Assembly (NCBI GenBank): GCA_033239125.1
Contig: BSWB01000002.1
Span: 53,293,001-53,357,000, forward strand
Source of the DNA: Fagopyrum homotropicum
Lineage: Eukaryota > Streptophyta > Magnoliopsida > Caryophyllales > Polygonaceae
DNA length: 64,000 nt
Direction of reading: 5' to 3'
A program made the position numbers and the translations under genes. Below the pieces are notes generated by a model. The model saw only the letters and a list, made by a program, of their open reading frames with translations, did not search any database and was not told where the DNA came from. Shown in pieces: positions 1 through 11,404 of this stretch (the stretch's first letter is position 1; every line of letters begins with the position of its first letter).

Positions 1-976
1 TGAATCCTTAATCTGAAACCCTAATAATGATAAATTAAGAGTAGCCTTCTTCCAATTCTTCGATTAGGATATATAAAACCTAGAAAAATGGAAGATAATT
101 TCAATGGCGGGTTGGGTGTGGTGGGCGTGGTTGATATTAAAGGCGCGGTTGCACAACAAGGAGAGGAGAATAAAAGGGCAACTCAAATAAAGGAGGCGAA
201 AGACTCGTGAGATCGATTTCAACATACCCCCACATTTACGTCTTAAATTACAACTCTTTCTTTCTTTCTTTCTTAGGATCCTTCATTCAGTTCACCCAAA
301 TAGAATTATTAAAATAATAATAATAAACTTCTAAACATATTTGACACAGCTCACACATATCCAGATTTGGATTATAAAATGTTGTATAAGATCGCTTTGT
401 TGCTTAGTTTTCAATTAATTACCCCTACTACGCAACTTGCTACATATTATTTTAAATAAAAACGTGGTTCTAAACCTCACGTTTCTTTAAAACACGGTTT
501 GATTTTGACATTCTAATTTATTATCTATATTATATAATAAAGTATAGTCTGAAATTGACACTTGATTCAAGCACATTTATTCACGTCATTAAAATACTAT
601 ATATCGGTCTTTTGCGAAGTAGATATGTCAACCTCTCAAGTATCAAGGCAGGGTATTCGATCGGGGTCAAAATGCTCAAAGTCCAACGTGCAGATCCCTA
701 AAACTCAACATCTGTGGTGGCTGGACCGCAAAGAAAGAGAAATTGCACATATATTCACAATCTACTAAAATAATGAATTAATGATACGATGTCACAAAAG
801 TTGATACATGTAGGAGTGAGGTGCATCTACTAATGATCTTCACCCTAGACTGAGAAGAGAGACCATGTTGTCGATACAAGAAGCATAAAACTTCTACCCC
901 CAAGCATAAGATTCAGTCATCTCATGATCGTGTACGAGGTCGTTCACCCATGATCGTATCCAGTTGGTATTCTTGT
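1..976. other. AT-rich stretch with no recognised gene
   Basis: AT-rich DNA with a short TTTC microsatellite near 257-275. The only open frames are short and have no recognisable domain. I see no LTR ends, PBS or coding homology. It may be host intergenic DNA or the eroded flank of the LTR that starts at 977. Confidence 0.5.
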
Positions 977-3075
977 TGTAACACCCCAAATTTTAAGATT
1001 TCGGGGCGCTACGGATTAGGACCTCACAATGGGTTCTAACCCTAGTGTGACAACAACCTCACCGTATCTTACAACAAGACACAAATAAAGAAAAACCGAA
1101 TATCATAAAAATGTTTTAATGTCATGAACTCAACAGAAGACCGTCAGCCAAAATATAATATAAGAGTCACAATCTCTAAGGACACAATACAAAATGGGAA
1201 GACTGAAATAATAAAGACCCCCAAACCCTGTCCTACAGAGTACGGGAACCCGGATGACCACTACCTTCTGGATCACTTGACAAGTGATCTATCTTGTATC
1301 AAATTTAAACACACAATATGTTTGCACCTAAATCCGGTTATTATATTATATAACTGATTCACTTCTAATTCAACTTATGCTTGTGACGCAAGAGTCTCAC
1401 GACTCCCTCCTCCATCTCCGTAAACCAACAGAAGTGGTTCGATTCATCTCCCCGTGTACCATGTTTGGACTGGTCGGGTTGAACCTCCTAGACTCATGTC
1501 AGAGTTGGACAGTGATGCCACGACGACCCATTATGCATACCCATGGGTCTTAATTAAGTACAATGTCACCCTACTCAAGTTATAAGTATGAAACATGAAA
1601 ACACACACCTCTATCATAATCAACACCAACATTAAGAGGCTAGCTAAGTAAGCCCAAAGGACTTACCTGAATCGAGTAAAAAATCCCGTTAACGCTAATA
1701 CTCGATTATGAAGTGTAAGATCTCAAACGTCTTATAAAAGGAACTTGGATTAATATCATATACAATATCTTAGAAGTTTAAAACTTATAAGTTAACAAGG
1801 ATCATCTAAGAGAAAAACATCAAACTAGCCCTATTTGTGTAAAAAGACCAATTTACCCCGGTTCAGGAAAACCCTAAAAAGTTTAGAAAGACTCAAATAC
1901 TTTCACTAGAAACCAAAGACATAAAGTCTCATTCTACAAAGAAAAAATCTATCGAGTTTGAAAGATTTCCAACTTTCAAACTTCATACCCAAAACTAACT
2001 AGGGTCATACTTTGACTTAAACAAAATGTTTCTACTAAATTTCAAAAATTCCGAGAAAAATATCTAGATATACCCTGCTATGCCAACTTCTAACTAGGAC
2101 GATAAAAGTCCAAAATTGTAAAACTATACAATCTATACAAAACCACAAAGTTGTCTTAACAACACAAAAATTCTCATACTTAGTCAAAAATCTCATTCCA
2201 TTCAAAACTGTGATACCACCCTACTTCCAGACCTCATAACCCCATATCCGACCGTTGGATCGTCCCCAAATTTTAGTACCTTAAACAACTCATATCTACC
2301 CTATAACATATAAAAAAATTCAACGGTGAAAGAAAAATCTAAATCATCCAAACAGGGGTCTAAAGTCACTGCTCAACACAACAGTTTCTGAAAAGCATAA
2401 AGAATATGCGCAAGGTTTAGGATTCGAGCCTCACTACCTGTTTTCCTTGAATTGAACTATCCACACGTCACAGGTTCGACACCCGCTAGCGACAACTACT
2501 TCTTCCAAACTGAGTACACAGGAGGTTTAAACTTCGAGTCTTGCGAGGACCATAGATACATGTTATTTTCCTTCTGCCTATGCAACACACGAATGGAGTC
2601 GAGGACCTGCTTACCCGACTACAGAAAGGAAAAGGCTGGCTTAGCCAGTGGTTGAAGTGGAAGGAGGACTCCTCTAGTTCATGTGCCCGATTGAAGGTGA
2701 GAGCGTTCTCGTACCTTACAACAAATGGAAGGGAGAAGCAGTTTAGGCGATGATGAGGTAGATTTGTACTGAGAGAAGGAAACATAGATCAGTACTTGTG
2801 TAATCAAATCACTAAAAGGATAGAGGGAGTCGGCCCTTCGTTCGTTGCTCTAATGGAGAAGACACCACGGAGTCGGCTGGTATGTCGAAGAAGAGAGTAG
2901 TGGTGTCCTTGCGTGACTAGGCGTGACTGTGTGTAGCGGAGAATATAGCAAGGCTTGATCTTGTCTTCTGTTGTTGTGGAGTCCCTAGGTCACGTTCAGA
3001 AGATGAGAGGAAAAAGACGAGTGATGACGATTAGGGTTGTTTGAAAGGAAGGAGAGCAAGGTGCATGTAGACTCA
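977..3075 (-). repeat. E0: partial Tekay-type LTR
   Basis: The first bases, TGTAACACCCC, and the next roughly 120 bases match the reverse complement of the last part of the solo LTR E4 (the stretch around ATTTGTGTCTTGTTGTAAGAT) and resemble the LTR ends of E6 at 36874 and 43099. The LTR therefore reads on the minus strand and ends in GGGGTGTTACA. A block near 1640-1670 (AGCTAAGTAAGCC, then ACTTACCT) also matches the E6 LTR. No primer site lies to the left, so this is a 3' or solo LTR rather than a 5' LTR. I could not find the other terminus; the right edge is set where the next repeat begins and is uncertain. Several short open frames inside have no domain. Confidence 0.6.
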
Positions 3076-4086
3076 AAAATTGGTTTTTCTTGGTCTTTTC
3101 CGGGTTTCTAAATGCTTCATGAGTTTTCCTATACTCGCCGAACCATTTAACTGAGAGCTGCGAGAGTTGGAAAGTACGGTCTTGGTTTACAAACCGTATA
3201 TTATTTACACATAGACCATATTTATCCCTTAAAGACAGTATTTCTCTCCTGAAACGCCAAAATCATATTTTCTCCTATTTTCTCCTATGTGTATGGGCTA
3301 GGCTTCTTGAGCCCATCCTAGGGTTTGATCCAAACATTATAAATAGACCATTCTTGGTCAGATTAGAAGTGTGCCTCATCCCATGTTAGGATGAACGAGT
3401 TCCCAAGGTTTCAAGGTTCCAAGTCCACGTCGCGGCAACTTTGATATTTATGAAATACTTCTCTTCTTTTATCATGTCTAGCTGATTATTCTTAATTTAA
3501 GGATCAGATGATCCTTATAATGGTTTGATTTAATATTGCATATATGTTTGTTAATTGAGAATGCGATATTGCTTCTATTCAAAGTGTTTCATTTCTACCA
3601 TTTAATTATCTTTGGAAGAAGTGGTATGATTTAGATAAAACAAGTGAAATGTCAAACGTGAAGTTTGTTTTATTGGATTTATTGAAATGAAATTTGTTTG
3701 AGAGTATCAGTATATCAAAGCTTCAAATATTTCTAATCATCGTAGAGAGTTTTAGTATTTGTACCATTTTTAAACTGAAGGGACACAAACTAAGGTTTTT
3801 CTTGGTCTTTTCCGGGTCTCTAAATGCTTCATGGGTTTTTCAATACTCGCGGAACCATTTGCCTGAGAGGTGCGAGAGTTGGAAAGCACGGTCTTGGTTT
3901 GCAAACCGTATATTATTTACACATAGACCGTATTTATCCCTTAAAACCCGCATTTCTCTCCAGAAATGCCGAAATCATATTTTCTCCTATTTTATCCTAT
4001 GTGTATGGGCTAGGCTTCTTGAGTCCATCTTAGGGTTTGATCCAAACATTATAAATAGACCTTTCTAGGTCAGTTTAGAAGTGTGT
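3076..4086 (+). repeat. Two direct repeats of about 300 bp with TATA box
   Basis: About 300 bases near 3076-3375 recur with scattered changes near 3793-4086, a period of about 717 bp. Both copies start with TTTTTCTTGGTCTTTTCCGG and end at TATAAATAGAC followed by TTAGAAGTGTG. The second copy is cut where the E1 LTR begins at 4087. The TATAAATA strings (near 3339 and 4052) suggest a plus-strand promoter. The pair could be the U3 parts of two LTRs of an unidentified short element or a simple tandem duplication. The roughly 420 bases between the copies are AT-rich and have no recognised content. Confidence 0.55.
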
Positions 4087-5973
4087 TGTTAACGCTAGGA
4101 AGTGATGCTACAAATCCAAGGCAAGAGTGCCAAGAACTTTTTCATCCAATCATGCACACACAAAGTCTTAAATTTATACTCGATATATCTCCTAAACTAC
4201 CTAGAAAAACCTGCAGTGTACGGGTCATATAGTAGAAAGGGAAGCATTCCAATGTTAAACACAAAGACCGAGGTAAGATTCAACCAAGCAATGATCAAAG
4301 ATAGTTCAAGTCTAGACCAAGAAGAGAGATGGAAACAAAGAAATGAAAATCATATGTTTTTGATGGGTTTTGTGGTGATCAAGCAAAGATCACAATCAAC
4401 AACAATGTCAACCAAACAACAAAACAAACACAAGATGTAATATCAATGTATAGAGAGCGGATTCTAGAGATTTGGATGTCCGATTATGGCATGGACTCAA
4501 GCTTCTAACCAACTTAGGAACAAGCTGCGTATGTTGGGAAAGAATGTTTCTCTAATTGGATCAATCACCGGGTAGGTCTCATGGTTCACTAATCCCGTAC
4601 CCAAGGTCCTATTACCGGGTAAGTCTGTAGGAACCTAAGGTTGGGAATTCTACACAAACCGGATTACTACCTAGGGGTCAAACCTCTCCTTACCGGGTAG
4701 GTCTCGGAAGAACAAGTGCTAAGCAACAATCCTAGCACACTCAATCCAATCGCGGCTAGTGAGGCTCACTACTACCTAGTGTTTGTCATCTTCTATACCT
4801 AAGAGCGCGAATTACTGGGTAAGTCTCATCCCTCACCTAGTTTACTAACATAGGTCACCCTAATGCTAGATTAGGCTCAACAAACCCTAGGATTTCAACT
4901 CTCAAACTCCCTAACATGAAGATATAACACTATAGGAACAATAACTCACACACCTCAGGTGGATTAAGAACATCTCGGCCAAAATGGTTGAAGAACAGGC
5001 CGATATTGCAAATTGAGCTAGGGATTTCGAGCATACAACTATCCTAAGATACATCTAAGTCTCAAATCTATCATTATCCTAGCCATAATCTTTCATCCAT
5101 CTCCCTAGAATCACATGCTACTTAGCCAACAACAATCATCTCAAGTTCATTCATCATCAAAACAACAAACATTCATGCCATTGCTAGATGAAGGTAAGAG
5201 AAGCAATATAAACCAAGAACAAGTTGAATAATAAGTTTAGAATGAGCTTGCAATCATCCAAAGGTATCTTCAAATCAAACTCAACAATCTCTACAACTTT
5301 TCTCACTACAAGTCTCTCAAAAACTCACTCTAAGTCTATGAAAATGTGTGTTCTTCTTCTTCTTCTTCTTCTTCTTCTTCTTCTTCCCTTCAATGGAGTC
5401 TTTCTTCTATTCTATTCTCCTCTCTATGGCTTTCCCAACAAGAATGAAATTTAAAAGTGAGAAATAGAAGTGGAATATCCCCTACAAAATGTAAGCAACA
5501 TGCAATATAACACTTCCTCCCCATCATGGGAGAGAAAATCTTGGGCTGGAAGAGGAACGTGCCAATTGTCGTGGGGGACCAGTGAACGATCTCGGATGGT
5601 CCAGAAAGCATCTCGGCCGAGATGGGTGAGGGCTGGACCGAGATGAAGGGTTGCATGGCCAAAATTATGGCTAAACACAAGCCGGTGCATGACTCGAACC
5701 AACTAAGGTCAATTTCTTCTTCTTTTCTTCATGCAAGCTCCATTGGAACCTTGAATATGGGACGTCACGAGGCTTGATCCTCGGATATGATCAATAATGC
5801 ATGAAAGCTCCCCAAAATACCTACAAAACCAACAAATGTTCGTGTAGACATCTATTTCGACGATATGACTCGATAAAGCATAAAACGTCCCGAACATGTG
5901 CAAAACCATGCATGAATGAATGTAAAAACTACCTAAAAGAGTACCTAACCTAGTGTCATAAATCACGACATCA
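4087..5973 (-). repeat. E1 3' LTR
   Basis: This 1887-bp LTR runs on the minus strand from TGATGTCGTG (right end) to GTTAACA (left end). It aligns along its length with the LTRs of E2 and E7. Four copies of ACCGGGTAAGTCTC (reverse of GAGACTTACCCGGT) start at 4567, 4614, 4692 and 4814, with one or two changes each. The family word ATCTCGGCCGAGAT is intact near 5608-5621, with partial copies near 4974 and 5584. A CTT microsatellite lies at 5351-5386. The 5' partner LTR is not in the window, so insertion age and target duplication cannot be read. Confidence 0.8.
4567..4829 (-). promoter_or_regulatory. Four-copy GAGACTTACCCGGT leader array in E1 LTR
   Basis: ACCGGG-type cores start at 4567, 4614, 4692 and 4814, giving spacings of 47, 78 and 122. 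The same order and near-identical spacings occur in E2, E3 and E7. In the E2, E3 and E7 LTRs, where a TATA box can be placed, the array lies several hundred bases downstream of it, so it should be in the transcribed R-U5 leader. No function is known to me. Confidence 0.6.
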
Positions 5974-7737
5974 AAATACCCCATACTTGTCGCTTGCTCG
6001 TCCCCGAGCAAGGTCCAAATGTAGGCTACGAGATGGCGTGAGTTATAAATGCGGGAAAACAGAAATCTTTTTGGAATTGTGCTTCAAATCTAGATCATCT
6101 TCATAGTTTTGTTTCATGGAAATGGATGAGCAATCATGCATTAAAAGAATACAAGCACAGAAAGACAATCATACTTATTTCAAAAACATGCATGAAAGGC
6201 AAAAACGAGAATGTCAAGATGATCATGAGAATATCAAATCTTGATCACTAAGTCATACACATATGAAAAGAGGTCACAAGGACTTAGAAAAGAAGAGACC
6301 AAGAAACGTGATGATAGGGTGGGAATTTTTTAAGTCAAGTGGTGCTAATTCGGGAAAGGAACTAAAGCACAACATTTTTGTTCTTCATCCACCAAAGTGT
6401 ATTTTTCTCCTTCTTTTCTTTTCCTTTTTCTTTTTTATTTTTATTCACTTTTGAGACAATGGCATTGGTGTACGAAAGCCTAAACCTTGATGATTAGCGG
6501 TCCTCGGGATTTTTCCGAGGTGCCTCACACCGAGCACACATACCAAGGCTCGTTAGGACATTCGGTTTATCCGACTTTGGCAAGACACAAACACCCGATT
6601 ATGTGAATGGTGCCGAGTTACTCGTCATCAAAACCAAAGTCCCCAAACCTATATTTTTTCTACACTTTTCACAACATATTCAACTTCTTCATTCACCGCA
6701 TTCATTCACTTCACATCACCCCACACTTGCTTTTTTCACACAACACACTATCATGCTCTAATTCCTGGATGGGTAAAAAAAGGTCAAATTTTTAATCAAG
6801 TGAGGTGCTCAAACTATATGATCATGATGAGAAGAAGATAAATGAATTGCCTTAATCATTCCTAGATGATGTGTAAGAACTAGCATGTAATTTCGACTAT
6901 CAATTCTCAATCCGATCAAAACAAGCATCATCATCACAATTCATACATAATAATTCAAGAGAAGTAGTCAAGTCCACATATGCATGTAGTCATTCAACAC
7001 ACAAGGCCATCCATAGCCAATCCACAAAACAAAATTCATCATTAGGGTCATATCTAAACTTAGAAGCACAAAAATTTTAAAATTTTCGATTTTTTTGGAA
7101 TTTTGATATATGTATATACAATGCAAGAAATGAAAAGAAATTTATGACTAAGAAATGAAACTATCCTAGATGCGATCATGCAAAGGATCATGAAAACCCT
7201 TCCCTATACTTAAGAACCACAATGTCCCCAATGCGAAAGTTAAATAGAGAGTGTAAGATATCCTTAATGTAAAATGCCGGGATGTCGGTATTTAGGTTCA
7301 CTTAAGTGGAGATGAAAGTGCTAGCTGCATCCATGAAGTACGGGAACACACCAAGGCAACACATGGCTCAGCAAAGGGATCTCGGATCATCATGTACTAG
7401 GGCATCTAGAACGAGGTCCAGACCGAGGTGAGGTTCTGTTGAGTGCATCTCGGATGGCTCTAGCACCATTTCGGTCGAGATGTGGGCCATCTTCTCCCAT
7501 TTCTAAGTGCTCGGATCTTGCCGTTCATTTAAAATATATCCATAAGGTCCACGATGGCCTCCAACAACATCAACACTCACTATAACTCCTACAACCTATC
7601 ATCAAAGCCAAAAGAAAACACACACAAAAGCAAAAACGAAAACAAAAGAAAAATGTAAAGGGAAAGACGTGTACCAATGTGTTGCCTCCCACCAAGTGCT
7701 TCTTTAAGGTCTTTAGCTAGACCTAACTCCGGAGCGT
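5974..7737 (-). other. E1 3' noncoding region with PPT hairpin and conserved blocks
   Basis: It begins beside the LTR with the polypurine-tract side (AAATACCCCATAC on the plus strand) and a hairpin at 5993-6012 (stem CTTGCTCG/CGAGCAAG, loop TCCC; sense loop GGGA). A block at 6453-6650 is strongly similar to E2 10196-10393 and both arms of E7; it holds the inverted repeat CCTCGG/CCGAGG near 6502-6520. Words of the ATCTCGG family cluster at 7378-7490. At 7681-7723 is the post-pol hairpin element, with stem AGGTCT/AGACCT and loop AGCTAA. No env-position gene is present. Short open frames are not conserved between copies. Confidence 0.65.
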
Positions 7738-7869
7738 CTACTCAATGTGAATCGAGGCAAACACTTCAACCGGAGCTTCCCGGATGTACTTCTTCAACCG
7801 GTGCCCATTCCCCTTAAAGTTACCATAATGATCTCCTCCAATTTCAACCGGTCCATGAGGAAAGATCTT
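7738..7869 (-). pseudogene. E1 integrase C-terminal end
   Basis: This is the last stretch of the E1 integrase frame, cut from the rest by the insertion of E2. It reads from RKIFPHGPVEIGG to a TAG at 7738-7740 and aligns with the end of the E2 integrase at 11405-11530. The body of the same gene continues at 19129. It cannot make a product. Confidence 0.75.
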
Positions 7870-9694
7870 TGTTACGCTAAGAACGTATAGCCCAAAAGTC
7901 TTAAATTTATAACTCGATATATTTTCCTAACTCCTAGCGAACCCACAGTGTACGAGTCGTTTCGTAGCAAGGATAGTATTCCGAGGTCGAACACAAAGAC
8001 TAAGGTGAAATCAAATCAAATAAATGATTATGGATAATGTAAATCTAGTCTAAGAAAAGAGAAAGGAATAAAGAAATGAAAATCATAATGTTTTTGGGTT
8101 GGTTTTGTGGTGATCAAACAAGATCACAATTGATGCAAGATTATAAAACAAACTAACAAATCTAGCTAGAAACACAAACAAGCAACACAAACACAAGATA
8201 TGTGATCAAAGAGAGAAAAGCGGATTCTAGGGGTTAGGATTTCCGGTTATGGCATTGGACTCAAGCTTCTAATCAACCTTGGACTAGATATGGTATGTTG
8301 GGAAAGGGTATTTCTCAAATGGGATCAATCACCGGGTAGGTTTCATGGTCCACTAATCCCGCACCTAAGGTCCTATCACCGGGTAAGTCTCTAGGAGCCT
8401 AAGGTTGGGAATTCTACGCAAACCGGATTGTTATCTAGGGATCTAACCTCTCCTTACCGGGTAAGTCTCGGGAAGGCAAGTCCTAAACGTCAATCCTAGC
8501 ACACTCAGTCCAATAGCGGCTTGTGAGGCTCACTACTACCTAAAGTCATCATCATTGGTACCTAAGAGCGAGAATCACCGGGTAGGTCTCTCCTCTCACT
8601 TAGTTTGCTAGAATTAGGTCACCCTAGGCTAGATTAAGCTTAAGAAACACTAGGATTTCAACAATATAACATCCTAATATTCAGATTTATCAATACAAGC
8701 ACAACAGAGAAAACCACGGGCTGATAATCCAGAACCACGGCCGTGGTTAGGCAAGAACAGGCCGTGATTTGTAACAAAGGTTAAGTTCGAGCAAGCAAAT
8801 CATCAAAGGATACATTTAAGTCTATTCTATCATAGTCCAAGCCATAACCATCATTCCATTACCCTAGAATCAATACTATTTAGCCAACAACAATCATTTT
8901 AACATTCAAACTCAACAAGCAAACATTCATGGCTTCCATAGCAAGAAAATGAAATGACAGAGAAGAGAAACAAGTAAACACAAGTAAACCAAGCTGACTA
9001 TATGTTTAAGAAAGACTTACAACCCTTCAAAAGAAGGTCCAAATCGTTCCTTACAAATCCTTGCAAATGTCTTCAACAAACTCACTAAAAAACCACTCAA
9101 AAGCTATGAAACTCTAAAACTAGTGTTGTTGTTCTTCTTCTCCAAATGAGAGTGTTTTCTTCCTCCCAAAGAGTAGCCTCCAATGGAGTGATGTGTAATG
9201 AGAGAGTGTGGGAGAGAATGTGTGAGAGAATCCCCTAGCAACATCCTGTAAGACCACTTATATTCTCCACCAAGAGCAAGAGTCGGTTATGGAGATTGTG
9301 GGACAGTTGTCCAGAGAGAACCACGGCCAAAACCACGGGCGTGGAAATGGCCTCTGGGCCGTGGTTTTGGTGGTTCAGCTTCCTTTGGATCGTTAAGCCA
9401 CGAGTTGGTGCAAGGCATGCACCAACAAGGTCCTATGTGTTCTCCTTAGCTTCTAGCTTGCTTCTTAATGAGTCCGGAAGTGTGTCATTACGAGGAATGA
9501 TCCTCGAATGTATCGATTAAGCTCCAAAAGTTCCCCAAAATACCTACAAAACCGACAAAAGCCCGTGTAGACGTCTATCTCAACAATATGCATGAATTAA
9601 GCGTAAACGTCATGAACTAATGTCAAACGATGCATGAATAACGGGAAAAACTATCTAATTTGATGCTAAACTAACGTCATAAATCGTGTTATAA
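7870..9694 (-). repeat. E2 3' LTR
   Basis: 1825 bp, minus strand, U3 end at the right (TGTTATAA here, where the 5' LTR has TGTTATCA) and U5 end TGTTACG at the left. The leader array of GAGACTTACCCGGT-type repeats starts at 8331, 8378, 8455 and 8577. A perfect AACCACGGCCGTGGTT lies at 8733-8748, and more CCACGG/CCGTGG words lie at 9319-9370, just upstream of the TATA box in transcript sense. The U3/PPT junction base is mutated (CA to AA). Confidence 0.87.
9256..9265 (-). promoter_or_regulatory. Predicted TATA box of E2 3' LTR
   Basis: Minus-strand GAATATAAGT; the matching site in the 5' LTR is at 18681-18690. The family palindromes at 9319-9370 lie 55-105 bases upstream. Assignment rests on motif and position only. 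Confidence 0.5.
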
Positions 9695-9733
9695 AAATAC
9701 CCCATGCTTAAGACTTGCTCGTCCCCGAGCAAG
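9695..9733 (-). promoter_or_regulatory. E2 polypurine tract and adjacent hairpin
   Basis: In sense orientation a hairpin with stem CTTGCTCG/CGAGCAAG and loop GGGA (9714-9733) is followed by AAGCATGGGGTATTTT next to the LTR. The GGGGT run is the likely plus-strand primer. The same arrangement occurs in E1 (5974-6012), E3 (23279-23317), E7 (57067-57106) and the E5 tail (62429-62469), with paired changes in the stem. Confidence 0.7.
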
Positions 9734-11404
9734 GTCCAACTATAGGCTAGGAGATGACATAATTTATGAATGCAGAAAAACAACATAAAATCTTTTTGGG
9801 ATTGTGCTTCATAAGATGGATCACCTTCATAGTCATGTTTCTTGGCAATGGACAAGCGATCATGCATCAAATGAATGAAGGCATGGAAAGACAATTATAT
9901 GTAACTCGAAAGCATGCATGAAAGGTGAGAATGAAGAACTCAAGATGATCATGAGTATATCTAATCTAGATCACTAAGTCTTACACACATGCAAATAGGT
10001 CACAAGGACTTAAAAAAGAAAAGGCCAAGAAACGTTGTGAATAGGTGGGAATTTTCTAGGTCATGTGATGCTAATCCGGAAAAGGAACTAACTCCACAAT
10101 TTCGTTTTTGATCAACTTCCCACAAGTGTATATTTTTCTCCATCTTTTCTTTCTTTTCTTTTCTTTTTCATTTTCTTTTTCTTTAACTTATTTTTGAGAC
10201 AATGGCATTGGTGTACAAAAGCCGAAACCTTGGTGATTAACGGACCTCGGGATTTTTCCAAGGTGCCTCATACCGGGCACACATACCAAGGCTCGTTAGG
10301 ACATTCGGTTTATCCGACATTGGCAAGGCACAAACACCCGATTATGTGAATGGTGCCGAGTCACTCGTCATCAAAACCAAAGTCCCCAAACCTATATTTT
10401 TTTCTACACTTTCACAACAAATTCAACACTTCATTCACAACATTCATTCATCAACAACTTCACCCCACACTTTCTTTTCACACTCTCAACACACTAGCAT
10501 GCTCCTATTCCCAGATGGGTCAAAAGAGGTCAAATTTTTATATCAATTGAGGTGCTCAAACAACATGATCAAGATGAGAAGTAGAGAAAGATGAATTGCC
10601 TTAGTCATTTCTAGATGATGTGCAAGAACTAGCATGTAATTTCGACCATCAATCCTCAATCCCATCAAGGCAAGCATCATAATCACAATTCATACATGGG
10701 ATTCAAGATAAGTATTTCAAGTCCACATATGCATAAATCCATTCAACACACAAGGCCATCCATAGCTAATTCACAAGACAATCTCATCATAAGGGTCATA
10801 CCCAAACTTAGAAGCACTAATTTTTTTTAAATTTTCTGATTTTTTTTTGGAATTTTCGAAATATATATGTACAATGCAAAAGCTAATGAAACATTTGACA
10901 ATATGAAGCTATCCTAGATGCAATCATGCAAATGATCATGAAAACCCCACCCCATACTTAGAAACACATTGTCCCCAATGTGCAATTCAAGTTAAGAAGA
11001 GTGAAAGAGAGTCCTCACAATGTAAAAATGGTGTTGCTTTGGTATTTTGGTTCACTCATGTGGAGTGATGGTAGATGATCAAGCAAAGGTGGTAGAGAGC
11101 TCTCGATGTTCATTATGGAGTCGGGACCCGCGCTAAGCACCGCTAGCCGTCCAAGTCCCACGTCTGCTCCACCCACGTTTGATGTGGGATCATCATTATC
11201 ACCTTCCTCATGCCTTGCAAGGCTTCCATGCTACTTAGATTATAACACACAAACACAAGGCACACAAACACACCAAAACAAAGACAAAAGGAAAAAGTCG
11301 AAAAATGAAAACAAAAACGAAAAGGCGAAAGGTATTCTACCAATGGGTTGCCTCCCATTAAGCGCTTCTTTAAGGTCATTAGCTTGACCAAATTCGGGGA
11401 CGTT
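9734..11404 (-). other. E2 3' noncoding region
   Basis: The region shares long similarity with the 3' noncoding parts of E1 and E7 and has no gene. It contains the conserved block 10196-10393 (from GAGACAATGGCATTGG to CCCCAAACC), preceded by a pyrimidine-rich tract. The sequence near 11346-11389 forms the post-pol double hairpin described separately. Short open frames here fail to line up between element copies. Confidence 0.65.
11346..11389 (-). other. Post-pol double-hairpin element of E2
   Basis: In sense: hairpin 1 GGTCA-AGCTAA-TGACC, then AAGCGCTT, then hairpin 2 AATGGG-AGGCAA-CCCATT. Homologous sites: E1 7681-7723, E3 29926-29970, E5 45779-45828, E7 55412-55456 and 58749-58792. Stem bases change in pairs between families while AGCTAA, AAGCGCTT and AGGCAA stay nearly fixed. 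Its RNA role is unknown; position just after the integrase stop suggests action in the transcript. Confidence 0.6.

Noticed and set aside
562..768. Short open frame in the left flank
   Set aside because: 68 codons, no motif, no promoter or homologous frame; expected by chance in AT-rich DNA.
8331..8590. Regularly spaced repeats resembling a CRISPR array
   Set aside because: Only four short copies with unequal spacing inside a plant LTR, no cas genes; better read as a leader motif.
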